Shown in pieces: positions 1 through 6,513 of a stretch of 16,929 nt of DNA (its first letter is position 1; each line of letters begins with the position of its first letter). A program made the position numbers and the translations under genes. The DNA is from Weeksellaceae bacterium (GTDB taxonomy: Bacteria; Bacteroidota; Bacteroidia; Flavobacteriales; Weeksellaceae): the NCBI GenBank assembly GCA_022701475.1, contig JAKOOI010000137.1, positions 1 to 16,929 on the forward strand. The letters run 5' to 3'. The notes under the pieces are model-generated. The model saw only the letters and a program-made list of their open reading frames with translations. It searched no databases and had not been told where the DNA came from.

Positions 1-369
1 GCTTTGTCTGATGGTTCCTGAAAAATTCAGGTGCTTGTCTGAAACGGCGTGGGCTGTCCCGGCGATGGTAACATAATCCTTCCCGGATTTCACTTCTCCT
101 GAAACATTATATCGGTCCCTTTCGCCCTCAACCTTTTTAAAAGTTACCGCACCTTTGGTTTTAATTAAATTATGGGTGAATGCGTGATCGCCGCTGAAAT
201 TCTTAAAGCGGTTTTGGGAGCGGATGCTGTCGTTGATCCTTGTGCGGGCCGTATTGATGGAATCAACAATCCGGGTGCTGTCTTTGCCGTCAGCCGTTGA
301 AGCAGCTTGCTTTTTAGAGCATGAAATGAATAAGGCAAGTACAGCAGCAATGGTTAATAAGTTTTTCAT
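1..369 (-). CDS. Putative lipoprotein, truncated by the left edge
   Basis: The reading frame starts at an ATG at 369 and runs off the left edge without a stop, giving 123 codons. Residues 1-17 form a lipoprotein signal: MKN, a hydrophobic stretch, then FISC with Cys17 as the expected lipidated residue, followed by SKKQ. Residues 25-60 are polar and rich in Ser, Asp, Arg and Asn; after that come alternating short strand-like segments. I do not recognise the family, so only export to the periplasm or outer membrane as a lipoprotein is inferred. A TAnnTTTG promoter element lies 20 bases upstream, just past the terminator of the neighbouring exbD, so it is probably transcribed on its own. Function unknown; the C-terminal part is outside the window. 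Confidence 0.75.
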   Translation of the reverse strand, partial: MKNLLTIAAVLALFISCSKKQAASTADGKDSTRIVDSINTARTRINDSIRSQNRFKNFSGDHAFTHNLIKTKGAVTFKKVEGERDRYNVSGEVKSGKDYVTIAGTAHAVSDKHLNFSGTIRQS

Positions 370-388
370 CAGGATATAAATTATCCGC

Positions 389-396
389 CAAAAATA
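389..396 (-). promoter_or_regulatory. Promoter -7 element for the left-edge lipoprotein
   Basis: Read on the minus strand this is TATTTTTG, an exact match to the Bacteroidota -7 consensus TAnnTTTG, followed by C-free GGCGG. The start codon begins 19 bases downstream, implying a leader of roughly 14 bases. No clear TTTG -33 element is visible at the usual distance; that position falls in the exbD terminator loop. Confidence 0.5.
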
Positions 397-398
397 AA

Positions 399-426
399 TA
401 AAAAAAGAGCATTCTGAAAATGCTCT
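399..426 (-). terminator. Intrinsic terminator of the orphan exbD
   Basis: On the minus strand an 8-bp perfect stem AGAGCATT / AATGCTCT (arms at 419-426 and 406-413) with a 5-base loop is followed directly by a run of T (complement of A400-A405). It begins 6 bases past the exbD stop codon. Confidence 0.85.
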
Positions 427-432
427 CTGTTA

Positions 433-957
433 TTATTGTATCACTTCTTCGTAAACTTTCTTTTCCCAGGGTTTGATATCGGTCACGCCGTATCGTTCTT
501 TTTTGGAAATGGCGATATTGTCCAGGATATCCACAAAATTTTTATAATTGGCATCATCCGTCGGTTCGATGATAATCGTAAAATTTTCCTTTTTAGGAGC
601 ATTGTTATAGGCACCGGAAATAATTTTCGTGATATTCAGTCCGTTGAAATCGGTTTCTTTCAGGTTGTTTCTGTGCAAATCTTCTTTTGATTGCTGATGG
701 TAAAATACCCGGTTGTCTTTACCCAGAATAAAGGTAATTTGATTTCTAACATCTATCACGTTGCTCTTTGGATGTGGATTCGGATCTTTTGCCGGCAATC
801 CCAGGTCCATGACGTTCGGTTTTGTAAAGTTCGTGGTAAACATAAAGAAGGTGATCAATAAAAATCCTAAATCGACCATCGGGGTCATGTCTACGCGGAT
901 CAGTTTTTTTCTCTGCTTGCTTCCGCCCTGTTTCTCCTGTGCGATAATTTCTGCCAT
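433..957 (-). CDS. exbD: ExbD/TolR-family biopolymer transport protein (orphan)
   Basis: This 174-residue protein is an ExbD/TolR subunit of the proton-driven motor that energises TonB-dependent outer-membrane transport. A short Lys/Arg/Gln-rich cytoplasmic tail (residues 1-21) precedes the signature VDMTPMVDLGFLLITFFMFTT; Asp29 in the single membrane helix (about 24-42) matches the proton-carrying Asp of the family. The rest is a periplasmic domain. The sequence resembles the second ExbD that Bacteroidota usually encode right after exbB-exbD, but here no exbB or tonB is adjacent: dsbD lies upstream behind its own terminator and a lipoprotein follows. It presumably works with an ExbB made elsewhere, such as the one at the right end. 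The start ATG is the first in frame. Family call is secure; the partner is inferred. Confidence 0.92.
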   Translation of the reverse strand: MAEIIAQEKQGGSKQRKKLIRVDMTPMVDLGFLLITFFMFTTNFTKPNVMDLGLPAKDPNPHPKSNVIDVRNQITFILGKDNRVFYHQQSKEDLHRNNLKETDFNGLNITKIISGAYNNAPKKENFTIIIEPTDDANYKNFVDILDNIAISKKERYGVTDIKPWEKKVYEEVIQ

Positions 958-1005
958 AGTTAATAGTTTTTAAATGTTAAACGGTTATTGAATAAACGAA
1001 ATAAT

Positions 1006-1101
1006 ATGGTAATTATTGTAAACATTAAATACAAAATATATACCTTAAAACTATTTTAGGTGTTAAATTAATATTTATAGGATGGTAATTATTGAAACAT
1101 T
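1006..1101. repeat. Direct repeat upstream of orphan exbD
   Basis: ATGGTAATTATTG occurs identically at 1006-1018 and 1082-1094. The first copy continues T-AAACATT (to 1026) and the second AAACATT (to 1101), so 20 of 21 positions match apart from one inserted base. The copies are 76 bases apart. A third, degenerate version (GGTTATTGAATAAAC) starts at 983. The repeats sit in the 199-base gap between dsbD and exbD and could be binding sites or just AT-rich similarity. Confidence 0.5.
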
Positions 1102-1116
1102 TTGTAAATCAGGCCT

Positions 1117-1146
1117 AAAAAAAGCCTTATCGGGTATGATAAGGCT
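1117..1146 (-). terminator. Intrinsic terminator of dsbD
   Basis: On the minus strand a perfect 9-bp stem AGCCTTATC / GATAAGGCT (arms 1138-1146 and 1123-1131, 6-base loop) is followed by a T-run (complement of A1117-A1122). It lies 10 bases past the dsbD stop and closes the tilS-dsbD unit. Confidence 0.88.
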
Positions 1147-1156
1147 TTATATGATA

Positions 1157-3226
1157 TTATTTGTTCTTTTTAAAATAACCGGTTCCGCATTCCAGGAATT
1201 TTTTAAAATCTTCCTTCGGCATATATCCGGAAACCGGGGTGTTGATTACTTTTCCGTCTGGTGTGATCAGCACGTAGTGCGGTTGTGAATTGTTGTTGAA
1301 ATTCACCTGCTGGAAAAGGCTCCAGCGGTCACCGATGGTTTTCACCTTCTTCACCTGTCCTTCGCCAAGATCGATTCTGGTTTTCTGGTCTTCAGGAAGT
1401 TCTTCCTTATCATCTACATACAGGGAAGCCAGCACCACATCGTTCTGAAGGATCGGAAGGATATCCGGCTGGCTCCATACGAACTCCTCCATTTTACGGC
1501 AGTTTTCACAGCCATAACCGGTAAAGTCGATAAGGATAGGTTTGTTTTCTTTTTTGGCCAGCTCCACGGCGGTGAAGAAGTCGTGCTCCGGATGCATTCC
1601 GAGGATGCCGTCTTTTTCATCATGGAAATAGCTCACGTTCAGAGGCGGCAGGATCCCGCTCAGCAATTGCAGTTTCGGGCGTTCGGCAGGCATCAGTCCC
1701 TGAACCAGGTAAATCACAAACCCGATTCCAAGAATTCCTAAAATCCTTCTTCCCCATGAGATCTTCGGTTTCTTATCATCATGCGGGAACCTGATCAGCC
1801 CGAACAGATACAATGCCAGCCCAAATGCAATAATGACCCAGATCACGATGAACAGTTCTCTTTTCAGCAGGAAGGTCTTGGACACAAGATCTGCCTTCGA
1901 AAGGAATTTCAGGGCCAGAGCCAGTTCTACAAAACCTAAAACCACTTTTACCGTGTTCATCCAGCCTCCTGATTTCGGAAGGCTCTGCAGGGCCTGCGGG
2001 AACAGTGCCAGCAATCCGAAGATGATCGCCCATGCCAGCCCGAATCCGGCCAGCGCAAAGGTAAGCAGCATCGGAACGTTGGACGAGCCTGTTACCGCAC
2101 TTCCCAGCAGGCTTCCCAAAATAGGGCCGGTACAGGAAAATGAAACGATAACCAGCGTCAGCGCCATGAAGAAAATCCCAATGATGCCTCCCGCTTCTTC
2201 CGCTTTGGAAGATTTATTGGCAATAGAGCTCGGTAACGTAATATCATAATAGCCGAAAAAGCTTCCGGCAAAGAAGATGAAGATGATAAAGAAAGCGATA
2301 TTCAGCCATACGCTGGTGGATATCTCGTTGAAAACATTGCCTGCAATACCGTCGATGATGTGGAAAGGTACGCTGAGCAGTACAAAGATCATCAGGATGA
2401 AAAATCCGTAGATCAGGGCGTCTCTTTTTCCTTTCGCTTTATCCTTGCTCCCTTTGGTGAAGAAGGAAACCGTAAGCGGAATCATCGGGAATACGCATGG
2501 GGTAAGCAGGGCAATCAATCCGCCGATGAATCCCAGGAAAAGGTAGGTCCAGTAATTTTCGCTTACTTTTGCCGCTGCAGTTCCGCAGTCGGTCAATGGT
2601 TTCTGGAAATCAATCGACTGGATTTTCAACTGCTTCGGATCCAGTTTTGAAGTTTCCGCTACGGTAACGGTTCCGGCTGCAGGATCCGGCACAGCCGTTT
2701 CAACGGGTGCTTTTACCGAATCTTTTACCGGTCCTGCCATTTCTGCGGCGGTTTCTTTAACGGCTCCTTTCGGGCTTACCTGTTTGTTGAACTCCAGCGT
2801 ATTGGGAGCCAGGCATACCCTGTCGTCACAGGTCTGGTAAGTAATTTCAGCTACTACGTCTCCCGGCTTCGTGCCGTCTTTCAGCTTGAATTTCTGCTTA
2901 AAGCCTGCCGTATTGGAATAATAAACAATATTTCCTCCGAAGGCTTCGGAGAATTCTTCATGCTTTTTACCAACCTCACTAAACTTTCCGATCAGCTCGA
3001 TATTTTTTCCGGAAACCTTATACTCGGTAGGAATCCCGGTATCTTCCGGGATGTCTTTGGAATAAATATGCCAGCCGCTTTCCATCGTAGCATTCAGGAC
3101 AGCTTCATATTGATTGTTTCCCAGTTCGCTGATGGTAAATGTAAATTTTACAGGATTTTTAATCTGTGCATTAATGCCTGTTGCAAGAAACAGCAGGACT
3201 AATAAAAACCAGTTTCTAAACTTCAT
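1157..3226 (-). CDS. dsbD: Thiol:disulfide interchange protein DsbD
   Basis: This 689-residue inner-membrane protein carries electrons from cytoplasmic thioredoxin to periplasmic thiol proteins. All three DsbD parts are visible. A signal peptide (residues 1-20, ending INA) leads to the periplasmic alpha domain with the cysteine pair in CDDRVC (Cys133, Cys138). A Pro/Ala/Val-rich linker (about 152-195) leads to the membrane domain (about 225-515) with its two redox cysteines, Cys244 in LTPCVFPMIPL and Cys365 in SFSCTGPILG. The C-terminal thioredoxin-like gamma domain has the active site GCENC (Cys573, Cys576). Length exceeds the E. coli protein (about 565 residues), mostly through the linker and an expanded membrane/gamma junction. 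Its ATG lies inside the 3' end of tilS, so the two are co-transcribed and likely translationally coupled. A strong terminator follows. Confidence 0.95.
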   Translation of the reverse strand: MKFRNWFLLVLLFLATGINAQIKNPVKFTFTISELGNNQYEAVLNATMESGWHIYSKDIPEDTGIPTEYKVSGKNIELIGKFSEVGKKHEEFSEAFGGNIVYYSNTAGFKQKFKLKDGTKPGDVVAEITYQTCDDRVCLAPNTLEFNKQVSPKGAVKETAAEMAGPVKDSVKAPVETAVPDPAAGTVTVAETSKLDPKQLKIQSIDFQKPLTDCGTAAAKVSENYWTYLFLGFIGGLIALLTPCVFPMIPLTVSFFTKGSKDKAKGKRDALIYGFFILMIFVLLSVPFHIIDGIAGNVFNEISTSVWLNIAFFIIFIFFAGSFFGYYDITLPSSIANKSSKAEEAGGIIGIFFMALTLVIVSFSCTGPILGSLLGSAVTGSSNVPMLLTFALAGFGLAWAIIFGLLALFPQALQSLPKSGGWMNTVKVVLGFVELALALKFLSKADLVSKTFLLKRELFIVIWVIIAFGLALYLFGLIRFPHDDKKPKISWGRRILGILGIGFVIYLVQGLMPAERPKLQLLSGILPPLNVSYFHDEKDGILGMHPEHDFFTAVELAKKENKPILIDFTGYGCENCRKMEEFVWSQPDILPILQNDVVLASLYVDDKEELPEDQKTRIDLGEGQVKKVKTIGDRWSLFQQVNFNNNSQPHYVLITPDGKVINTPVSGYMPKEDFKKFLECGTGYFKKNK

Positions 3227-4553
3227 CTTTACTTATATTAAAAATTGTGAGAATGTTTACGGTATTCTCATCCCTCATGTATCGCCGGTCCTGACGGTAC
3301 GGAAGAATCCCAAGCACGGAATTTTCAGCATCGCTGAGGACCCATATTTTTGGCCTCGCTAAAATAGCTATTTTTTCGTCCCTGAAAAACTTGGAAATTT
3401 TCTTTTTCCCCGAAAAGCCGGCCGGATAAAATTTATCACCGGTTCCGGCCCTTCTTAACTGTAATGGAAAGCGGAGTTTGCGGGCATCGAAATCCCAGCT
3501 GAAACTTTTATTGATTTCCTCGATCCCGGTTATATTTTCGAGATTCATGGCCATCCGGTTTTCAGAAAAGTCAAAATTTTCTATCAGCATGATTTCCTCA
3601 TCCGCAGTGGATGTCTCTTCCTGCCTTCTGATCAGGGTAAGATGATGCTGCTCTACCAGTAACCGGTATTCGTTTGAGTAAAAAGAACTTCCGTTTCCGG
3701 CACTGAAGATTTTATGGATTTCCTGCTCCTGATCAAAACCGTATTTTTTTAAAATTTCAAATTTTACGAAATCGCTTTCCCTGCCCAGCTGTTCCTTTGA
3801 TAGAATTCTGCAGGATGGGCCGGACAGCGTAATGCGGTTTTCTATTTCCCCGATCTGCCGCTGAATAAAATCTCTGGCCTGGTTCAGGTAAGAAATGCTT
3901 TTCCCGAAATTGTCTAAAAAATGGTCGTTCGTTTCCATCAGTTTCGGCACTACTTCATTCCTGATTTTATTTCTCAGATAATCATTTTTCTTATTGGAAA
4001 GATCTTCCCGGTACCCGATCTGATGCTCTTTTGCGAAAGTATAGATCTCCTCTTTTGAAAAGGGCAGCAGCGGCCGGAGGATATGGTTGCTGTCGGCGGG
4101 AATTCCGCTCAGCCCATTGATTCCGGCAGCTTTGGAAAGGTTGATGATAAAGGTTTCCAGCTGGTCGTTCAGGTGATGGGCCGTAACGAGGAATTTCAGG
4201 TTTTCCTTCTTTTGAACCTGTTTAAAAAAATCATACCGCAATTCCCTTGCCCAGAGCTGTATGGAATGATCCGGCTTCCTGTCCCGTCCGGAAACTTCGT
4301 GCAGATGGAAGGGGATCCCGTTTTCAGCACAGAATTTTTCTGCCAGCTGCCGGTCCTGTTCCGAGTCTTCGCCACGCAGCTTATAATTGACATGAGCTAC
4401 CTGAAAAGTGCATCCGGAAGGTTTTAATGCATTAAATAAATAAGCCATTACCATAGAATCGGCACCGCCGCTTACGGCCAGGAGGTAGGTGTTCTTTTCA
4501 GGGAACTGAACAAGCTGTTCCAGCTGTTTTCTAAAGACGGAGAGGCTGAGCAT
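3216..4553 (-). CDS. tilS: tRNA(Ile)-lysidine synthase TilS
   Basis: TilS uses ATP and lysine to convert C34 of the CAU-anticodon tRNA(Ile) to lysidine, changing its decoding from AUG to AUA; it is cytoplasmic and essential in most bacteria. The 445-residue product shows the N-type PP-loop ATP site SGGADS at residues 28-33, the conserved HVNYKLRGEDSEQD (about 54-67) and TAHHLNDQLETF (125-135). The C-terminal tRNA-binding region (about 370-405) contains the typical GDKFYP-GFSGKKKISKFF motif. The length is normal for the family. A TAnnTTTG promoter element lies 20 bases upstream and the gene overlaps dsbD by 11 bases at its 3' end. There is no similar start upstream, so the ATG at 4553 is preferred. 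Confidence 0.95.
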   Translation of the reverse strand: MLSLSVFRKQLEQLVQFPEKNTYLLAVSGGADSMVMAYLFNALKPSGCTFQVAHVNYKLRGEDSEQDRQLAEKFCAENGIPFHLHEVSGRDRKPDHSIQLWARELRYDFFKQVQKKENLKFLVTAHHLNDQLETFIINLSKAAGINGLSGIPADSNHILRPLLPFSKEEIYTFAKEHQIGYREDLSNKKNDYLRNKIRNEVVPKLMETNDHFLDNFGKSISYLNQARDFIQRQIGEIENRITLSGPSCRILSKEQLGRESDFVKFEILKKYGFDQEQEIHKIFSAGNGSSFYSNEYRLLVEQHHLTLIRRQEETSTADEEIMLIENFDFSENRMAMNLENITGIEEINKSFSWDFDARKLRFPLQLRRAGTGDKFYPAGFSGKKKISKFFRDEKIAILARPKIWVLSDAENSVLGILPYRQDRRYMRDENTVNILTIFNISKDEV

Positions 4554-4573
4554 GGGTAAGGAAATTCTTTACG

Positions 4574-4581
4574 CAAAGATA
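4574..4581 (-). promoter_or_regulatory. Promoter -7 element for tilS-dsbD
   Basis: On the minus strand this reads TATCTTTG, an exact TAnnTTTG match followed by C. It is 20 bases upstream of the tilS ATG, implying a leader of about 14 bases. The -33 element is not convincing. It lies back to back with the promoter of the OmpA-like gene. Confidence 0.55.
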
Positions 4582-4607
4582 ATCCATATAATTAAAATGA
4601 ATTTTGT

Positions 4608-4615
4608 TACCTTTG
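4608..4615 (+). promoter_or_regulatory. Promoter -7 element for the OmpA-like lipoprotein
   Basis: TACCTTTG matches TAnnTTTG exactly and is followed by GG. The ATG at 4637 is 21 bases downstream, implying a short leader of about 16 bases. No clear TTTG at the -33 distance. Together with the element at 4574-4581 it makes an 83-base divergent promoter region. Confidence 0.55.
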
Positions 4616-4636
4616 GGCGTCTAAAAATGATTATTT

Positions 4637-5470
4637 ATGAAAATTTTTAAAATCTTAGCAGTATCTGCCATGGTGTTGGGAATGACATCCTGTATCAGCA
4701 AGAAGCAATATGATGCCTTGAGCTCAAATTACAAGCAGTGTATCGAAAACGTAGGGGAAAGACAAAGGGAAATTCAGGATCTGAAATCCCAGAATTCTGC
4801 TTTGACAAGCGAAAACAATCTGCTGAAAAGCCAGCATGACGCGCTGAAATCTTCATTGGATGCCTGCCTTTCCAATACCGGGAAAAGCTCTGCCAATATC
4901 GATAAACTGGTAGGAGAGATCAATTCTTCCAACTCTTATATCAAACAGCTGATTTCCAGCAATGCGAAGAACGACAGCCTTAACCTGGCCCTGTCCAATA
5001 AACTGAAAAGATCACTGGATAACGTAGCCGACAGCGATGTTCAGGTGAAAGTGCTGAAAGGCGTAGTGATGATCTCGCTTTCCGATAAAATGCTATACAA
5101 AACAGGGGATTACAACATTTTGCCTGCTGCTCAGGAAGTGTTAGGGAAAGTAGCAAAGGTTATCAACGATTATGACAAATATTCCGTACTGATCGAAGGA
5201 AATACCGATAATGCCGCTCTGAATTCTCCGAATGTACCGAGAGACAACTGGGATCTTTCTGCTTTGAGAGGAACTTCGGTGGCTAAAATCCTGCAGACCC
5301 AGTTTGGAGTGGATCCTGCAAGAATTACAGCAGGAGGACGTTCCGAATACAATCCTAAAGCAACCAACATGAGCGTTTCCGGAAGAGCTGAAAACAGAAG
5401 GACGGAAATCATCATCATGCCTAAGCTGGATGAATTCATGAAACTGATGGATATTACGCCTAAAAAATAA
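4637..5470 (+). CDS. OmpA-family peptidoglycan-binding lipoprotein
   Basis: The 277-residue product has a lipoprotein signal (MKIFKILAVSAMVLGMTSC, Cys19 lipidated), then a heptad-like, Gln/Ser/Asn/Leu-rich coiled-coil stretch (about 25-95), and a C-terminal OmpA/MotB-like domain (about 150-275). Within that domain are IEGNTDN (186-192), an Arg in LSALRG near 210, and GRAENRRTEIII (about 249-260), which are the family's peptidoglycan-contacting and closing motifs. The more common histidine in EGHTD is Asn here, a frequent variant in Bacteroidota. It probably tethers the outer membrane to peptidoglycan. It is a single-gene unit with its own promoter and a strong terminator 25 bases past the stop. 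Family call is firm; precise role (Pal-like anchor or other) is inferred. Confidence 0.9.
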   Translation: MKIFKILAVSAMVLGMTSCISKKQYDALSSNYKQCIENVGERQREIQDLKSQNSALTSENNLLKSQHDALKSSLDACLSNTGKSSANIDKLVGEINSSNSYIKQLISSNAKNDSLNLALSNKLKRSLDNVADSDVQVKVLKGVVMISLSDKMLYKTGDYNILPAAQEVLGKVAKVINDYDKYSVLIEGNTDNAALNSPNVPRDNWDLSALRGTSVAKILQTQFGVDPARITAGGRSEYNPKATNMSVSGRAENRRTEIIIMPKLDEFMKLMDITPKK

Positions 5471-5495
5471 CAGGCAGTTAAAATACTGAAGCATA

Positions 5496-5527
5496 AAAGA
5501 CCCCGGAATATTCCGGGGTCTTTGTTA
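5496..5527 (+). terminator. Intrinsic terminator of the OmpA-like gene (likely bidirectional)
   Basis: Positions 5496-5523 form a perfect 28-base palindrome, AAAGACCCCGGAA-TA-TTCCGGGGTCTTT, ending in TTT then GTT. In the opposite direction it is also followed by TTTT, so it could stop transcription from both sides. It begins 25 bases past the stop codon. Confidence 0.9.
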
Positions 5528-5584
5528 TGTTGTATCCGGTAGCTTTTTCCGGCGGGATTTACTTTTTATGAGGAAGATGGCAAC

Positions 5585-5617
5585 ATAAAAAACCGCTTTG
5601 CCTTATGGCAAAGCGGT
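5585..5617 (-). terminator. Minus-strand intrinsic terminator of a small unassigned transcript
   Basis: An 11-bp perfect stem ACCGCTTTGCC / GGCAAAGCGGT (5592-5602 and 5607-5617, 4-base loop) is followed on the minus strand by TTTTTTAT, but on the plus strand only by mixed sequence. It therefore terminates minus-strand transcription coming from 5618-5813, where only the small broken reading frame is found, 18 bases away. Confidence 0.8.
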
Positions 5618-5635
5618 ATGCGATTCTTTGATTAA

Positions 5636-5762
5636 TTAGTTTGTCCTCTTCATTAATTCCTTAGTGTTTTTACCCTTCTCTGCAAAACTAGAACTATTTC
5701 CGGATCTGGCTATCCGTATTTTTACTGAATTTTTCGGTGGATTTTCCCACTTTTGTCTTCAT
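5636..5762 (-). pseudogene. Candidate small basic protein gene, split between two frames
   Basis: On the minus strand an ATG at 5760-5762 opens a 22-codon frame (MKTKVGKSTEKFSKNTDSQIRK) ending at TAG 5694-5696. The frame one base later then continues without a break from that stop, SSSFAEKGKNTKELMKRTN, to TAA at 5636-5638. Both halves are Lys/Ser/Thr/Asn-rich and alike in composition. Removing one A from the CGG-AAA-TAG junction, or a +1 ribosomal shift at the TAG, would join them into a product of about 41 residues. A strong minus-strand terminator follows 18 bases past the second stop. No TAnnTTTG promoter is clear upstream. I do not recognise the family. It may be a frameshifted relic, a sequencing error, a shifted gene, or a small RNA. 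Confidence 0.4.
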
Positions 5763-5786
5763 TCATGCTTTTTCCCTATATTTAAG

Positions 5787-5794
5787 TACTTTTG
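5787..5794 (+). promoter_or_regulatory. Promoter -7 element for the methyltransferase operon
   Basis: TACTTTTG matches TAnnTTTG exactly. The ATG at 5814 is 19 bases downstream, implying a leader of about 14 bases. No TTTG is seen at the normal -33 distance. Confidence 0.5.
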
Positions 5795-5813
5795 AATTAT
5801 AAAAATTTGCAGA

Positions 5814-6461
5814 ATGAGCTTTTTTGAAGAACAGAATCCGGAAATGGACCGGTATCTTGAGACCCATGCTTCGGCAGAACCGGAAATCCTGAAGAAACTG
5901 AGACGGGAAACCTATCAGAAGACCACACAGCCGCATATGATCTCCGGATATCAGCAGGGAAGGCTGCTGACCATGGTTTCACAGATGCTCAGGCCTGCCA
6001 GAATCCTTGAAATCGGAACTTTTACCGGTTATGCTACCCTCTGCCTGTTGGAAGGGCTGCCGGAAAACGGGAAGATCACCACGCTGGATGTCAACGAGGA
6101 CCTGGCCTATCTTCCTGAAAAATATTTTGCGGAAAGCGGATGTTCAGAAAAAATCGACTTCAGGCTTCAGGATGCCAAAGAATTCCTGAGAAAAACGGAT
6201 GAGGTTTTTGATCTGGTTTTTATCGATGCCGATAAAGAAAATTATGCAGAATATTTCCGGCTGATCAAGCCCAGGACAAAACCAGGCTCCGTCGTCATGT
6301 TCGATAATGTGCTCTGGTACGGGAAAGTGCTGGAGGAAAATCCGAAACAGAAATCCACCCAGGTCATCAAAGAACTGAATGATTTGATTGCAAAAGATGA
6401 CGATTTTGAAAATCTTATTTTACCTTTGCGGGACGGAGTAAACTTCCTCAGAAGGAAATAG
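5814..6461 (+). CDS. SAM-dependent O-methyltransferase (caffeoyl-CoA OMT-like family 3)
   Basis: This 215-residue cytoplasmic class I methyltransferase has SAM-binding motif I as ILEIGTFTGYA (64-74), an acidic residue in LDVNED (91-96), FIDADKENY (136-144) and VMFDNVLWYG (161-170). The Asp residues in FIDAD and FDN are the metal-binding positions of the family. Length is typical of bacterial members. The substrate cannot be read from the sequence. Bacterial relatives include the tRNA 5-hydroxyuridine methyltransferase TrmR, so a tRNA role is as likely as a small-molecule one. It heads a plus-strand run with the NlpC/P60 gene 52 bases on; a short hairpin with no T-run lies between them. The family is certain, the substrate unknown. 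Confidence 0.9.
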   Translation: MSFFEEQNPEMDRYLETHASAEPEILKKLRRETYQKTTQPHMISGYQQGRLLTMVSQMLRPARILEIGTFTGYATLCLLEGLPENGKITTLDVNEDLAYLPEKYFAESGCSEKIDFRLQDAKEFLRKTDEVFDLVFIDADKENYAEYFRLIKPRTKPGSVVMFDNVLWYGKVLEENPKQKSTQVIKELNDLIAKDDDFENLILPLRDGVNFLRRK

Positions 6462-6469
6462 AATATGAT

Positions 6470-6489
6470 AAGGCCTTCCGGAAGGTCTT
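6470..6489 (+). other. Hairpin between methyltransferase and NlpC/P60 genes
   Basis: AAGGCCTTCC / GGAAGGTCTT can pair over 10 positions (one G-U) with almost no loop. No T-run follows (CATCCGT), so it is not a convincing terminator; it could be an mRNA end-protection or processing structure. Confidence 0.3.
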
Positions 6490-6513
6490 CATCCGTAAAA
6501 ATGAATAGAACTG

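Larger units (their letters stand above)
5471..5813. other. Long intergenic region with two terminators and a small-gene candidate
   Basis: No full-length gene is visible here. It contains the terminator of the OmpA-like gene (5496-5527), a stretch with nothing recognisable (5528-5584), a second hairpin that terminates minus-strand transcription (5585-5617), a broken small minus-strand reading frame (5636-5762), and the promoter of the methyltransferase gene (5787-5794). Confidence 0.7.

Noticed and set aside
958..1116. Promoter for the orphan exbD
   Set aside because: The nearest candidate, TATATTTTG on the minus strand near 1032-1042, has a three-base spacer in place of two, so it was not listed as a feature.
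1833..2249. 138-codon plus-strand frame opposite dsbD
   Set aside because: It mirrors the membrane domain of DsbD, whose redox motifs are all in place on the other strand.
6470..6489. Hairpin after the methyltransferase as a terminator
   Set aside because: No T-run follows and almost no loop is present; kept only as an unassigned hairpin.
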